Origin: Oceanicola sp. D3
GTDB taxonomy: Bacteria; Pseudomonadota; Alphaproteobacteria; Rhodobacterales; Rhodobacteraceae
DNA length: 64,000 nucleotides
Reading direction: 5' to 3'
Assembly: GCF_006351965.1 (NCBI RefSeq)
Contig: NZ_CP040932.1
Coordinates: forward strand, 1,302,001 to 1,366,000
Under the pieces are notes generated by a model, which was given only the letters and a program-made list of their open reading frames with translations, was not told the DNA's origin and searched no databases. Positions 35,119 to 43,681 of this stretch are shown here, piece by piece. Numbering within the stretch: position 1 is the stretch's first letter; every line of letters begins with the position of its first letter. The translations under genes and the position numbers were made by a program.

Positions 35119-35877
35119 GTGGCCGAAAATTGGGAGCCGGTAGAGGTGACACGCGCCGAGGGGCGCGGGCCGGTGGTGCTGGTGTGCGAACATGCCAGCC
35201 GCGATTTTCCGCAGCCCTGGGGCGACCTTGGCCTGAGCCCGGAGGCCGCCGAAAGCCATGCGGCTTGGGATATTGGCGCGCTGGATGTGTCTCGGGCGCT
35301 GGCCGCGCTGCTCGACTCGCCCTTGGTTTCGGCCTGCGCATCGCGGTTGGTGTACGACCTGAACCGCCCGCTGGAAGCTGATGATGCGATTCCGGTGCAA
35401 AGCGAAATCTATGAGGTTCCGGGCAACGCCGGCCTCAGCCCGCAGGAGCGGGCGTTGCGGCATCGGGCGTTGCATGATCCGTTTCATGACCGGCTGGCCG
35501 AGGTGCTCGACAGCCGGCAGAGGGATGCTTTGGTGACGATCCACAGCTTCACCCCGGTGTATCGCGGCAAGCGGCGCGAGGTGGAACTGGGCTTTCTCTA
35601 TCACGAGGATTCTCGCATGGCCGAGGCGGCGCTGGAAGTGGAGCAGGCCAAGGGCAGCTATCGCGCGGCGCTGAACGAACCCTATGCCGCCTCTGATGGC
35701 GTGACCTACACGCTGCGCAAGCATGGCGAGGCGCGGGGGCTGCCCTCGCTGATGATCGAAATCCGCAATGACCTGATCGACACCGAGGCCCGCGCCCGCG
35801 ACATGGCGGTGCACCTGATGCCCGCGCTGGCCGCCGCGATTGCCGCCGTGGCGGAAGATCGGCAGGCGGCGGAATGA
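35119..35877 (+). CDS. N-formylglutamate amidohydrolase-family protein
   Basis: 252 residues from GTG 35119. Family motifs: VVLVCEHASRDFPQPWG near 22, DIGALDV near 50, LVYDLNRP near 75, TIHSFTPVYRG near 140 and IEIRNDLI near 222, with zinc-binding His/Glu as in the FGase family. Members cleave N-acyl-glutamates or related amides. As first gene of an operon with a glutamine-synthetase-like ligase, it could hydrolyse a gamma-glutamyl amide; this is inference. Next gene overlaps (ATGA). Confidence 0.88.
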   Translation: MAENWEPVEVTRAEGRGPVVLVCEHASRDFPQPWGDLGLSPEAAESHAAWDIGALDVSRALAALLDSPLVSACASRLVYDLNRPLEADDAIPVQSEIYEVPGNAGLSPQERALRHRALHDPFHDRLAEVLDSRQRDALVTIHSFTPVYRGKRREVELGFLYHEDSRMAEAALEVEQAKGSYRAALNEPYAASDGVTYTLRKHGEARGLPSLMIEIRNDLIDTEARARDMAVHLMPALAAAIAAVAEDRQAAE

Positions 35878-36419
35878 GGGCATTGCGCGGCTTCGTTGCG
35901 GTGGTGGACCGCTTCAACTACGGGCTTGGCCGGATCATGATGTGGGGCATCTTCGCGCTGATGGGCGTGTTGCTCTGGTCGACATGGACCAAGTTTGCCG
36001 GGGCCCCCTCGCTCTGGACGCTGGAAATGGCCCAGTTTGTGATGGTGGGCTACTACATCCTCGGCGGGCCCTACGCGATGCAGATGGGCTCCAACGTGCG
36101 GATGGACCTGTTTTACGGTGATTTCAGCCCGCGCCGGAAGGCGGCGTTTGATGCTGTTACCGTGCTGTTTTTGCTTACCTATCTCGGCATCCTGATGTGG
36201 GGCGGGGTGGAAAGCACGATGTATGCCTTCCAATATGGCGGCGAGCGGAGTTCGTCGGTTTGGCGGCCCTATATCTGGCCGATCAAGGTGGTGATGTGCA
36301 TCGGGATCGGGCTGATGATCCTGCAATCGCTTTCGGAACTGGCGAAAGACATCCTTTTCCTGCGCACGGGCGAGCCCAAGCGCCATGACAGCCAGCAGGA
36401 GCCCGGCGATGCCCTATGA
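35874..36419 (+). CDS. TRAP transporter small permease (DctQ), system 2
   Basis: 181 residues, four membrane helices. The SNVRMDLFYGDFSPRRK segment near residue 70 is the DctQ signature loop, in the longer form seen in DctQ of amine/organic acid systems. Overlaps the amidohydrolase by 4 bases and dctM by 11, so translation is coupled. Confidence 0.88.
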   Translation: MRALRGFVAVVDRFNYGLGRIMMWGIFALMGVLLWSTWTKFAGAPSLWTLEMAQFVMVGYYILGGPYAMQMGSNVRMDLFYGDFSPRRKAAFDAVTVLFLLTYLGILMWGGVESTMYAFQYGGERSSSVWRPYIWPIKVVMCIGIGLMILQSLSELAKDILFLRTGEPKRHDSQQEPGDAL

Positions 36420-37737
36420 GTTGATCGCCATCCTGATGTTTTCGACCATGATGGTCATGCTCTTCACCGGGCAGCGGGTGTTTGGGGCCATCGGCTTTGT
36501 GGCCGTGGTGGCCGCCGTGCTGCTTTGGGGAGACAGGGGCGGCTATGACCTTGGCTTTGCCGCCGCGATCAAGCTGATGCGCTGGTATCCGCTGCTGACG
36601 CTGCCGATGTTCATCTTCATGGGCTACGTCATGAGCGAGTCCAAGATTGCCGATGACCTCTACAAGATGTTCCACGTCTGGTTTGGCGGCATCTCGGGTG
36701 GGTTGGCGATTGGCACCATCGGGCTGATGGTGCTGATTTCGGCGATGAACGGCCTCAGCGTGGCGGGCATGGCGATTGGCGCGACGATCGCGCTGCCGGA
36801 GCTGCTGAAACGGAACTACGACAAGATCATGGTGACGGGGGTCATTCAGGCCGGGTCGTCGCTTGGGATATTGGTGCCGCCCTCGGTGGTGCTGGTGCTT
36901 TACTCGATGATCGCGCGGCAACCGGTGGGCCAGCTCTGGCTGGCGGGCGTGGTGCCGGGGCTGATGATGGCGGCGCTGTTCATCATTTACATCTACATTC
37001 GCTGCAAGGCGAACCCGGCGCTGGGCCCGGTGCTGCCCAAGGAAGAGCGCGACGCGGTGCCGATGGCCGAAAAGCTGCGGCTGCTGACGGCGGGGATTTT
37101 GCCGGTGGCGATCTTCGCGGTGATGATGGTGCCTTTTGTCACCGGCTACACATCGCTGGTGGAAAGCTCGGCGATCGGCGCACTGGCGGCCCTGCTGGCG
37201 GCGGTGCTGAAGCGGCGGATGAGCTGGCCGGTGTTTGAAACCTGTCTGCGCCAGACGCTGGGCATTACCTGCATGTTCATGTGGATCATCCTCGCGGCGC
37301 TCGCCTTTGGCGCGGTGTTCGACGGGCTGGGCGCTGTGAAGGCGATTGAGAGCCTCTTCACCGAGCAACTCGGGCTGAACCCATGGGTGATCCTGATCCT
37401 GATGCAGCTGAGCTTCCTGGTGATGGGCACTTTCCTTGATGACACGGCGATGCTGGTGATCGTTGCGCCGCTTTACGTGCCGCTGGTGGGTGAGCTTGGC
37501 TTCAACCTCATCTGGTATGGGGTGCTCTACACGATCACTTGCCAGATCGCCTATATGACCCCGCCCTTCGGCTATAACCTCTTCCTGATGCGGGCGATGG
37601 CGCCGCCGGAGATCGGGTTGAAAGACATCTACCGCTCCATCGTGCCCTTCGTCGGCGTGATGGCCGTGGCGCTGGCCCTTGTGATGGCCTTTCCGCAGAT
37701 CGCGCTGTGGCTGCCGGACCTGATTTACAACAACTGA
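36409..37737 (+). CDS. TRAP transporter large permease (DctM), system 2
   Basis: 442 residues, about 12 helices. Motifs include LPMFIFMGYVMSESKIADDL, the GLSVAGMAIGATIALPELLKRNYDK block and SSLGILVPPSVVLVLYSMIAR. The start at ATG 36409 (MPYELIAIL) overlaps the end of dctQ. Na+-coupled import permease; works with the DctP downstream. Confidence 0.92.
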   Translation: MPYELIAILMFSTMMVMLFTGQRVFGAIGFVAVVAAVLLWGDRGGYDLGFAAAIKLMRWYPLLTLPMFIFMGYVMSESKIADDLYKMFHVWFGGISGGLAIGTIGLMVLISAMNGLSVAGMAIGATIALPELLKRNYDKIMVTGVIQAGSSLGILVPPSVVLVLYSMIARQPVGQLWLAGVVPGLMMAALFIIYIYIRCKANPALGPVLPKEERDAVPMAEKLRLLTAGILPVAIFAVMMVPFVTGYTSLVESSAIGALAALLAAVLKRRMSWPVFETCLRQTLGITCMFMWIILAALAFGAVFDGLGAVKAIESLFTEQLGLNPWVILILMQLSFLVMGTFLDDTAMLVIVAPLYVPLVGELGFNLIWYGVLYTITCQIAYMTPPFGYNLFLMRAMAPPEIGLKDIYRSIVPFVGVMAVALALVMAFPQIALWLPDLIYNN

Positions 37738-37780
37738 ACCAGAGGCCGGAAAACGGCCCCCCACAACAAGGAGAGAGAGA

Positions 37781-38818
37781 ATGACTTCGAGAAGAACCTT
37801 CCTCAAGGGCGCGGCGATTGCCGCCCCCGCCGCGCTGGCCACCCCGGCCATCGTGCGTGCGCAGACGGCGATCAAGTGGCGCTGGCAGACCTATGCGGGT
37901 GCCGCGCTGGGTGAGCATGTGACCAAGCCGATGGTCGATTACATCAACAACGCGGCCAATGGCGAGCTGGAGATTGAGCTGTTCTACGCCGACCAGATCG
38001 TGCCCACGGGCGAGCTGTTTCAGGCGCTTCAGCGCGGCACCATCGACGCGGTGCACTCGGATGATGACTCGATGGCATCGCCCACGCCGCTGCGCCAGTT
38101 TGGCGGCTACTTCCCCTTTGCGACCAAGCACATCCTCGACGTGCCGGTGCTGTTCAACCAGTACGGCCTCAAGGAGATCTGGGAAGAGGAATACGCCAAG
38201 GTTGGTGTGAAGTGGCTTGGGGCTGCCGGGCAGGATCCGTGCAACTTCAACACCAAGAAAGAGATCAAATCGGTCGCCGATCTTGATGGGCTGAAGCTTT
38301 ACACCTTCCCCACCGCCGGGCGGTTCCTGTCGCAGTTCGGCGTGGTGCCGATGAACATTCCTTACGAGGATGCGGAAGTTGCGGTGCAGACTGGTGAGCT
38401 GGACGGCATGGCATGGTCGGGGATCACGGAAGATTACACCGTGGGCTGGGCCAATGTGACCGACTACTTCCTGACCAACAACATCTCGGGTGCGTGGATC
38501 GGCTCCTACTTCGTGAACCAAGAGCGCTGGGCCGAGCTGCCTGAGCACCTGAAGACCCTCGTGATGGCGGGCGTCGAAGCGGGCCACACCTACCGCAACC
38601 AGTGGTACTGGGGCGGCGAGGCCAAGCTGCGCGCCACCGGCGACAAGCTGGAGCTGCGCACCGTGCCGGCGGAAGAGTGGGCCGAGGTGGAAAATGCCGC
38701 CAAGGCATTCTGGGAAGAGATTGCCGAGGAAGGCGAGATCCAGCAGAAGATCGTTGGCATCTTCAAGGAATACAACTCCGTCATCAATCAGGCTGGCCCG
38801 CCCTACACCAACGGCTGA
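37781..38818 (+). CDS. TRAP transporter solute-binding protein (DctP), system 2
   Basis: 345 residues. A Tat-type leader (TSRRTFLKG then an Ala-rich helix, cleavage near VRAQT) exports it folded. Typical DctP body (LEIELFYADQIVPTGELFQAL; LDGLKLYTFPTAGRF). Belongs to the family that binds carboxylates and other small organics. RBS GGAGAGAG precedes ATG 37781. Substrate unknown, but the operon's enzymes point to an amine- or alcohol-containing compound. Confidence 0.9.
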   Translation: MTSRRTFLKGAAIAAPAALATPAIVRAQTAIKWRWQTYAGAALGEHVTKPMVDYINNAANGELEIELFYADQIVPTGELFQALQRGTIDAVHSDDDSMASPTPLRQFGGYFPFATKHILDVPVLFNQYGLKEIWEEEYAKVGVKWLGAAGQDPCNFNTKKEIKSVADLDGLKLYTFPTAGRFLSQFGVVPMNIPYEDAEVAVQTGELDGMAWSGITEDYTVGWANVTDYFLTNNISGAWIGSYFVNQERWAELPEHLKTLVMAGVEAGHTYRNQWYWGGEAKLRATGDKLELRTVPAEEWAEVENAAKAFWEEIAEEGEIQQKIVGIFKEYNSVINQAGPPYTNG

Positions 38819-38885
38819 TCTGGTTTGAAGAGAGCAACAGGGTGGTCCCGTCGCGGGCCGCCCTGACCCGTGAAAGGATAGAAAA

Positions 38886-40250
38886 ATGCCCGGCAACCTG
38901 ACCCTTGAGACCCTGAAAGAAATGGCCGCGACCGGCGAGATCGACACCGTGCTGGTGGCGCTGGTCGACATGCAGGGGCGGCTGATGGGCAAGCGCTTCC
39001 ATGTGAGCAACTTCCTCGAACATTCGGTGGAAGAGACCCATTGCTGCAACTACCTGCTCGCCACCGACCTCGTGATGAGCACCCCTGATGGCTATAAGGC
39101 CACCAGTTGGGAGGCGGGCTATGGCGACTACGTGATGCGCCCCGACCTGGCCACCCTGCGCCATGTGCCGTGGCTCGAAGGCACGGCGATGGTGATTTGC
39201 GATATTCTCGACCATCACCACCACGCCCCGGTGCCGCATTACCCCCGCGCCATGCTGGCCGCGCAGGCGGCAAAGCTGGCCGAGATGGGCTTTTCGGCGG
39301 CGATGGCAACGGAGCTTGAGTTCTTCCTCTTCGAGAAGGATTACCGGACCAACCAGAAGGAGGGCTATCGCGCACTGGTGCCCTTCAACGGGCACAACGA
39401 AGATTACAACCTGTTCCAGACCACCAAGGAAGAGGGCATCATGCGGCCCCTGCGCAACGACCTCGTGGGCGCGGGCGTGCCGGTGGAGAACACCAAGGGC
39501 GAGGCGGAGCTGGGCCAGCAGGAGCTGAACATCCGCTACGCGGGCGCGATGGATTGCGCCGACAACCACACCATCGCCAAGCACGCCACCAAGGAGATTG
39601 CCTGGGCGAATGGCGTTTCGGCCACCTTCCTGCCGAAGTGGAAGGCTGGCATGGTCGGCTCTGCCAGCCATGTGCACATGTCGCTTTGGAAGGACGGTGA
39701 GGCCTCGTTTTATGATGCGGATGCGCCGCATGGGCTGAGTGAGCTTGGCCGCCAGTTCAGCGCCGGGCTGCTGAAATACGCGCCCGATATCATGGTTTTC
39801 CTCGCGCCCTACGTGAACAGCTACAAACGCTTCGCGCCGGGGACCTTTGCGCCGACCAAAACCGTCTGGTCGGTGGATAACCGCACCGCGGGCTTTCGCC
39901 TGTGTGGCGAGGGCACCAAGGGGGTGCGGATGGAATGCCGGATCGGGGGCAGCGACATGAACCCCTATCTGGCGCAGGCGGCCCTGCTGGCTGCCGGGAT
40001 CGCCGGGATCGAGGAGAAGCTGGAGCTGGCGGACCCGGTGAACGGCGATGTCTATGCCGATGATGGTGCGCAGGAGGTGCCCCGCACGCTGCGCGAGGCG
40101 ATGGAGACCCTGAAGGACTCGGCCATGCTGCGTGCTGCCTTTGGGGATGACGTGGTGGACCACTACTACCGCGCCGCCGAATGGGAACAGGAAGAGTTTG
40201 ACCGGGCGGTGACGGATTGGGAAATCGAACGCGGGTTCGAGCGGGCCTGA
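38886..40250 (+). CDS. Glutamine-synthetase-family gamma-glutamyl ligase
   Basis: 454 residues, GlnA-type beta-grasp plus catalytic domain. Visible blocks: ATELEFFLFEKDY (ATP/metal Glu), GQQELNIRYAGAMDCADNH, the catalytic GSASHVHMSLW (His), and NRTAGFRLCGEG...MECRIGGSDMNPYLAQAALLAAG. The Lys-rich adenylylation loop of true GlnA is absent. It is closer to PuuA/gamma-glutamylamide synthetases, which join glutamate to an amine using ATP. Substrate inferred from neighbours, not proven. Confidence 0.88.
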   Translation: MPGNLTLETLKEMAATGEIDTVLVALVDMQGRLMGKRFHVSNFLEHSVEETHCCNYLLATDLVMSTPDGYKATSWEAGYGDYVMRPDLATLRHVPWLEGTAMVICDILDHHHHAPVPHYPRAMLAAQAAKLAEMGFSAAMATELEFFLFEKDYRTNQKEGYRALVPFNGHNEDYNLFQTTKEEGIMRPLRNDLVGAGVPVENTKGEAELGQQELNIRYAGAMDCADNHTIAKHATKEIAWANGVSATFLPKWKAGMVGSASHVHMSLWKDGEASFYDADAPHGLSELGRQFSAGLLKYAPDIMVFLAPYVNSYKRFAPGTFAPTKTVWSVDNRTAGFRLCGEGTKGVRMECRIGGSDMNPYLAQAALLAAGIAGIEEKLELADPVNGDVYADDGAQEVPRTLREAMETLKDSAMLRAAFGDDVVDHYYRAAEWEQEEFDRAVTDWEIERGFERA

Positions 40251-40252
40251 TG

Positions 40253-40302
40253 TAACTATTGAAGACGTAGTTATAACTATGCATAACTTGCGTAGGTAAC
40301 TA
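40253..40302. promoter_or_regulatory. TAACTA repeat operator upstream of the toxin-antitoxin pair
   Basis: Perfect 12-base palindrome TAGTTATAACTA (40268-40279) flanked by TAACTA at 40253, TAACTT at 40284 and TAACTA at 40297. AT-rich island in GC-rich DNA, directly before the antitoxin gene. This is the layout expected for autoregulation by an antitoxin. Confidence 0.6.
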
Positions 40303-40314
40303 CGGAGAGATGCG

Positions 40315-40722
40315 ATGTCGAAATATGACCCTCTGACCAAGGCGCTTGAACGTAGCGCCCGCGCGGCGGTGCCGATGAGTTTCGCTGAGGTCGAGCGTAT
40401 TCTTGGTTTCGGGCTTCCGCGTTCGGCGCGCACCTATCGTCCGTGGTGGAGCAACAACGCGGAGTCTCATACCCAGGCGCGGTCGTGGCTCTCGGCCGGA
40501 TTCAGGGCATCCGAGGTGAGCCTCGAGGGCGAGGAGGTGGTATTTGTGCGCGATGAGAGCCAGGGAGGGCACGCCCGACCCGACGCGACCGGGACCGGCC
40601 CGCATCCCGTATTTGGCTGCATGGCGGGCACTGTCACTGTCCCTGTAGGCACCGATCTGACCGAACCGGGGGTGCCGGAATGGGGAGATTGGGCGGGTGA
40701 GACGAGGCTCTACAATGAGTGA
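40315..40722 (+). CDS. Antitoxin: DUF7662-type domain with VapB-like tail
   Basis: 135 residues. Residues 1-80 (YDPLTKALERSARAAVPMSFAEVERILG...WWSNNAESHTQARSWL) resemble DUF7662, a small domain of unknown function. Residues 95-130 (HPVFGCMAGTVTVPVGTDLTEPGVPEWGD as one block) resemble toxin-wrapping VapB tails. Thus a DNA-binding-like head appears joined to a toxin-neutralising tail. RBS GGAGAG precedes ATG 40315. The gene overlaps the PIN toxin by 8 bases, and the TAACTA operator lies upstream. Confidence 0.7.
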   Translation: MSKYDPLTKALERSARAAVPMSFAEVERILGFGLPRSARTYRPWWSNNAESHTQARSWLSAGFRASEVSLEGEEVVFVRDESQGGHARPDATGTGPHPVFGCMAGTVTVPVGTDLTEPGVPEWGDWAGETRLYNE

Positions 40723-41128
40723 AGTGCTTTTGGATACCTGCGCGGTGATCTGGACCGGCAGCGGCGCGGAGATCTCCGAGGCGGCCCACAACAGGCTCGA
40801 TGCGGCACGCGAGGCGGGGGAACGCAGCTTCGTTTCCCCATTCACGGCCTGGGAGCTGGGCATGTTGGTGGCGCGGTCCCGGCTTCGGCTGACCCGGGCT
40901 CCGGCGGATTGGTTTGACGATTACGTTGAGCAGGGCGAGATGACGCTTGCGCCTTTGACCCCCCGGATACTGGCGGAGTCGGCGGCCTTGCCAGGGACAC
41001 CGCCCAGCGACCCGGCGGACCGGATCATCATCGCCACTGCGCGCTCAGAGAACCTGACTATCCTGACTAGGGACCGGCCGATCCTGACCTATGCAAATGA
41101 AGGACATGTGCGGGCGCTGGCCTGCTGA
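40715..41128 (+). CDS. vapC: PIN-domain toxin, VapC-type
   Basis: 137 residues. PIN nuclease acidic residues are in place: D7 (LLDTCA), E47 (TAWELG), D102 (DPADRIIIATA) and D120 (TRDRPI). Expected to cut RNA when not bound by the antitoxin. ATG 40715 is inside the end of the antitoxin gene. The aldehyde dehydrogenase gene follows 10 bases later, so the pair lies within the catabolic operon. Confidence 0.88.
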   Translation: MSEVLLDTCAVIWTGSGAEISEAAHNRLDAAREAGERSFVSPFTAWELGMLVARSRLRLTRAPADWFDDYVEQGEMTLAPLTPRILAESAALPGTPPSDPADRIIIATARSENLTILTRDRPILTYANEGHVRALAC

Positions 41129-41138
41129 AGGAGACAGA

Positions 41139-42518
41139 ATGACAACGTTGAAATGCATTTCCCCGATCGACGGATCGGTGTTTGCCGAACGCCCTGTGCT
41201 TACGCTGGAAGCGGCCCGGGAGGCCGTGGCCAAGGCGCGGGCGGCGCAGGCGGATTGGGCCGCGCGGCCGCTGGCGGAGCGGGTGAAGCTGGTGATGGCC
41301 GGTGTTGCCGCCGTGGGCGAGATGAACGACGAGATCGTGCCCGAACTGGCCCATATGATGGGCCGCCCGGTGCGCTATGGCGGCGAGTTTGGCGGCTTCA
41401 ACGAGCGGGCCAGCTACATGGCCGAGATCGCCGAGACATCGCTGGCCGATATCGAGGTGGGCGAGGATGAGACCTTCAAGCGCTACATCCGCCGGGTGCC
41501 TTGGGGCGTGGTCTACGTGGTGGCGCCGTGGAACTACCCCTATATGACGGCAATCAACACCGTCGCCCCGGCGCTGATTGCGGGCAACACCGTGGTGCTG
41601 AAGCATGCCACGCAAACGCTGCTGGTGGGCGAGCGCATGGCAAAGGCCTTCCACGCGGCGGGGGTGCCTGAGGATGTGTTTCAGAACTTCTTCCTGAGCC
41701 ACGATGTGAGCGATGCGCTGATCCGTGAACGGGCGTTCAATTTCATCAACTTCACCGGCTCCGTGGGCGGCGGGAAGGCGATGGAGCAGGCGGCGGCGGG
41801 CACCTTTACCCCGGTATCCACCGAGCTTGGCGGGAAAGACCCGGGCTATGTGATGGAAGACGCCGATGTGGATGCGGCCATCGACACGCTGATGGATGGC
41901 GCGATGTTCAACGCCGGGCAATGCTGCTGCGGGATCGAGCGAATTTATGTGCACGAGAGCCTTTATGACGCCTTCGTCGAGAAGGCGGTGGCTTGGGTCA
42001 AGGCGCTGAAGCTGGGCAACCCGATGGACGAGGCGACAACGCTGGGGCCGATGGCGAACGTGCGTTTTGCCGAAGTCGTGCGCGCGCAGATTGCCGATGC
42101 GGTTGCGGCGGGCGCGGTGGCGCATATCGAGACGCTGCCGGAGGATGACGGCGGGGCCTATCTGACGCCGCAGGTGCTGACCAACGTGAGCCATGACATG
42201 GAGGTCATGCGGGAAGAGAGCTTTGGCCCGGTTGTGGGCATCATGAAGGTGAGCGGCGATGAAGAGGCCGTGCGCCTGATGAATGACAGTCGCTACGGGC
42301 TGACCGCCTCGCTCTGGACCGCCGATGTGGACCGTGCCGCCCGGATTGGCGATGCGCTGGAAACCGGCACCGTCTTCATGAACCGCGCCGACTACCTCGA
42401 CCCGAGCCTCTGCTGGACCGGCTGCAAGGACACCGGCACGGGCGGCGGCCTTTCGGTGATCGGCTATCACAACCTCACCCGTCCCAAATCCTACCACCTC
42501 AAGAAGGTCACGAAATGA
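41139..42518 (+). CDS. Aldehyde dehydrogenase family protein
   Basis: 459 residues, NAD(P)+-dependent. Motifs: VAPWNYPYMTAINTVAPALIAGNTVVLK (cofactor-binding region near 125-150), TELGGKDP with the general-base Glu, and NAGQCCCGIERIYV with catalytic Cys in the triplet C262-C264. A strong AAGGAG before ATG 41139 decides the start over 41091. Oxidises an aldehyde to an acid; with the adjacent alcohol dehydrogenase it would carry an alcohol to a carboxylate. Overlaps the next gene (ATGA). Confidence 0.93.
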   Translation: MTTLKCISPIDGSVFAERPVLTLEAAREAVAKARAAQADWAARPLAERVKLVMAGVAAVGEMNDEIVPELAHMMGRPVRYGGEFGGFNERASYMAEIAETSLADIEVGEDETFKRYIRRVPWGVVYVVAPWNYPYMTAINTVAPALIAGNTVVLKHATQTLLVGERMAKAFHAAGVPEDVFQNFFLSHDVSDALIRERAFNFINFTGSVGGGKAMEQAAAGTFTPVSTELGGKDPGYVMEDADVDAAIDTLMDGAMFNAGQCCCGIERIYVHESLYDAFVEKAVAWVKALKLGNPMDEATTLGPMANVRFAEVVRAQIADAVAAGAVAHIETLPEDDGGAYLTPQVLTNVSHDMEVMREESFGPVVGIMKVSGDEEAVRLMNDSRYGLTASLWTADVDRAARIGDALETGTVFMNRADYLDPSLCWTGCKDTGTGGGLSVIGYHNLTRPKSYHLKKVTK

Positions 42519-43660
42519 GCCTCACAGGAAACTGGTCTTACCCCACCGCCATCCGCTTTGGTGCCGGGCGCATCGCTGAACTGCCCGAAGCCTGCATTGC
42601 CGCCGGTATCAGCAAGCCGCTGCTGGTGACGGACAAGGGCCTGAAGTCGATGGAAATTACCACACAGGCGCTGGATACTCTTGATGCCGCCGGGCTGGGG
42701 CGTGGCCTCTTTGCGGAGGTGGACCCGAACCCGAATGAGCTGAACCTTGAGGCGGGGCTGAAGGTGTATCGCGAGGGCGAGCATGATGGCGTTATCGCCT
42801 TTGGCGGTGGCTCCGGGCTGGACCTTGGCAAGATGGTTGCCTTCATGGCCGGGCAGAGCCGCCCGGTGTGGGACTTCGAGGATATTGGCGATTGGTGGAC
42901 GCGTGCGGATGCCGATGCGATTGCGCCGATCATCGCGGTGCCGACCACGGCAGGCACCGGGAGCGAGGTGGGGCGTGCCAGCGTCATCACCAACTCCGTG
43001 ACCCATGTGAAGAAGATCATCTTCCACCCCAAGGTGCTGCCGAGCGTGGTGATCTGCGATCCGGAACTGACGGTGGGGATGCCAAAGCACATCACCGCGG
43101 GCACGGGCCTTGATGCCTTTGCCCATTGCGTCGAGGCGTTCAGCAGCCCGCATTATCACCCAATGAGCCAGGGCATCGCGCTGGAGGGGATGCGGCTGGT
43201 GATCGAAAACCTGCCGCGCGCCTATGCCGATGGCACCGATATCGAAGCCCGCGCCAACATGATGAGCGCGGCGGCGATGGGGGCGACGGCCTTCCAGAAG
43301 GGGCTGGGGGCCATTCATGCGCTGAGCCACCCGATTGGGGCGGTATACAGCACGCATCATGGCACCACCAACGCGGTGTGCATGCCTGCGGTGCTGGACC
43401 TCAACGCGCCGGAGATCACCGCGCGGTTTGACGCGGCGGCGGGCTACCTTGGAATCGAAGGCGGCTACGCTGGCTTCCGCGCCTTCGTGCAGGAGTTCAA
43501 CGACTCGCTCGGTATCCCTCGCAAGCTCTCGGAGATGGGCGTGGGCCGTGACCGGATCGCGGAACTGACGGCAATGGCGCTGGAAGATCCGTCTTGCGGC
43601 GGCAACCCGGTGACGCTGACCGAGGCTAATGTGACGGCGCTGTTTGAAGCGGTGATCTGA
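42515..43660 (+). CDS. Iron-containing alcohol dehydrogenase
   Basis: 381 residues. Group III ADH with dinucleotide motif GGGSGLDLGK near 95 and iron ligands D200, H204, H268 and H282 at the expected spacing. Oxidises an alcohol to an aldehyde with NAD(P)+. Start ATG 42515 overlaps the aldehyde dehydrogenase stop, so the two enzymes are coupled. Last gene of the plus-strand operon; mtnP converges. Confidence 0.95.
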   Translation: MSLTGNWSYPTAIRFGAGRIAELPEACIAAGISKPLLVTDKGLKSMEITTQALDTLDAAGLGRGLFAEVDPNPNELNLEAGLKVYREGEHDGVIAFGGGSGLDLGKMVAFMAGQSRPVWDFEDIGDWWTRADADAIAPIIAVPTTAGTGSEVGRASVITNSVTHVKKIIFHPKVLPSVVICDPELTVGMPKHITAGTGLDAFAHCVEAFSSPHYHPMSQGIALEGMRLVIENLPRAYADGTDIEARANMMSAAAMGATAFQKGLGAIHALSHPIGAVYSTHHGTTNAVCMPAVLDLNAPEITARFDAAAGYLGIEGGYAGFRAFVQEFNDSLGIPRKLSEMGVGRDRIAELTAMALEDPSCGGNPVTLTEANVTALFEAVI

Positions 43661-43681
43661 GCAGGCGCTTTGCGGAGGGGG

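Noticed and set aside
38784-40433. 549-codon minus-strand frame opposite the glutamine-synthetase-like gene
   Set aside because: Shadow of a conserved gene; the residue content is not protein-like.
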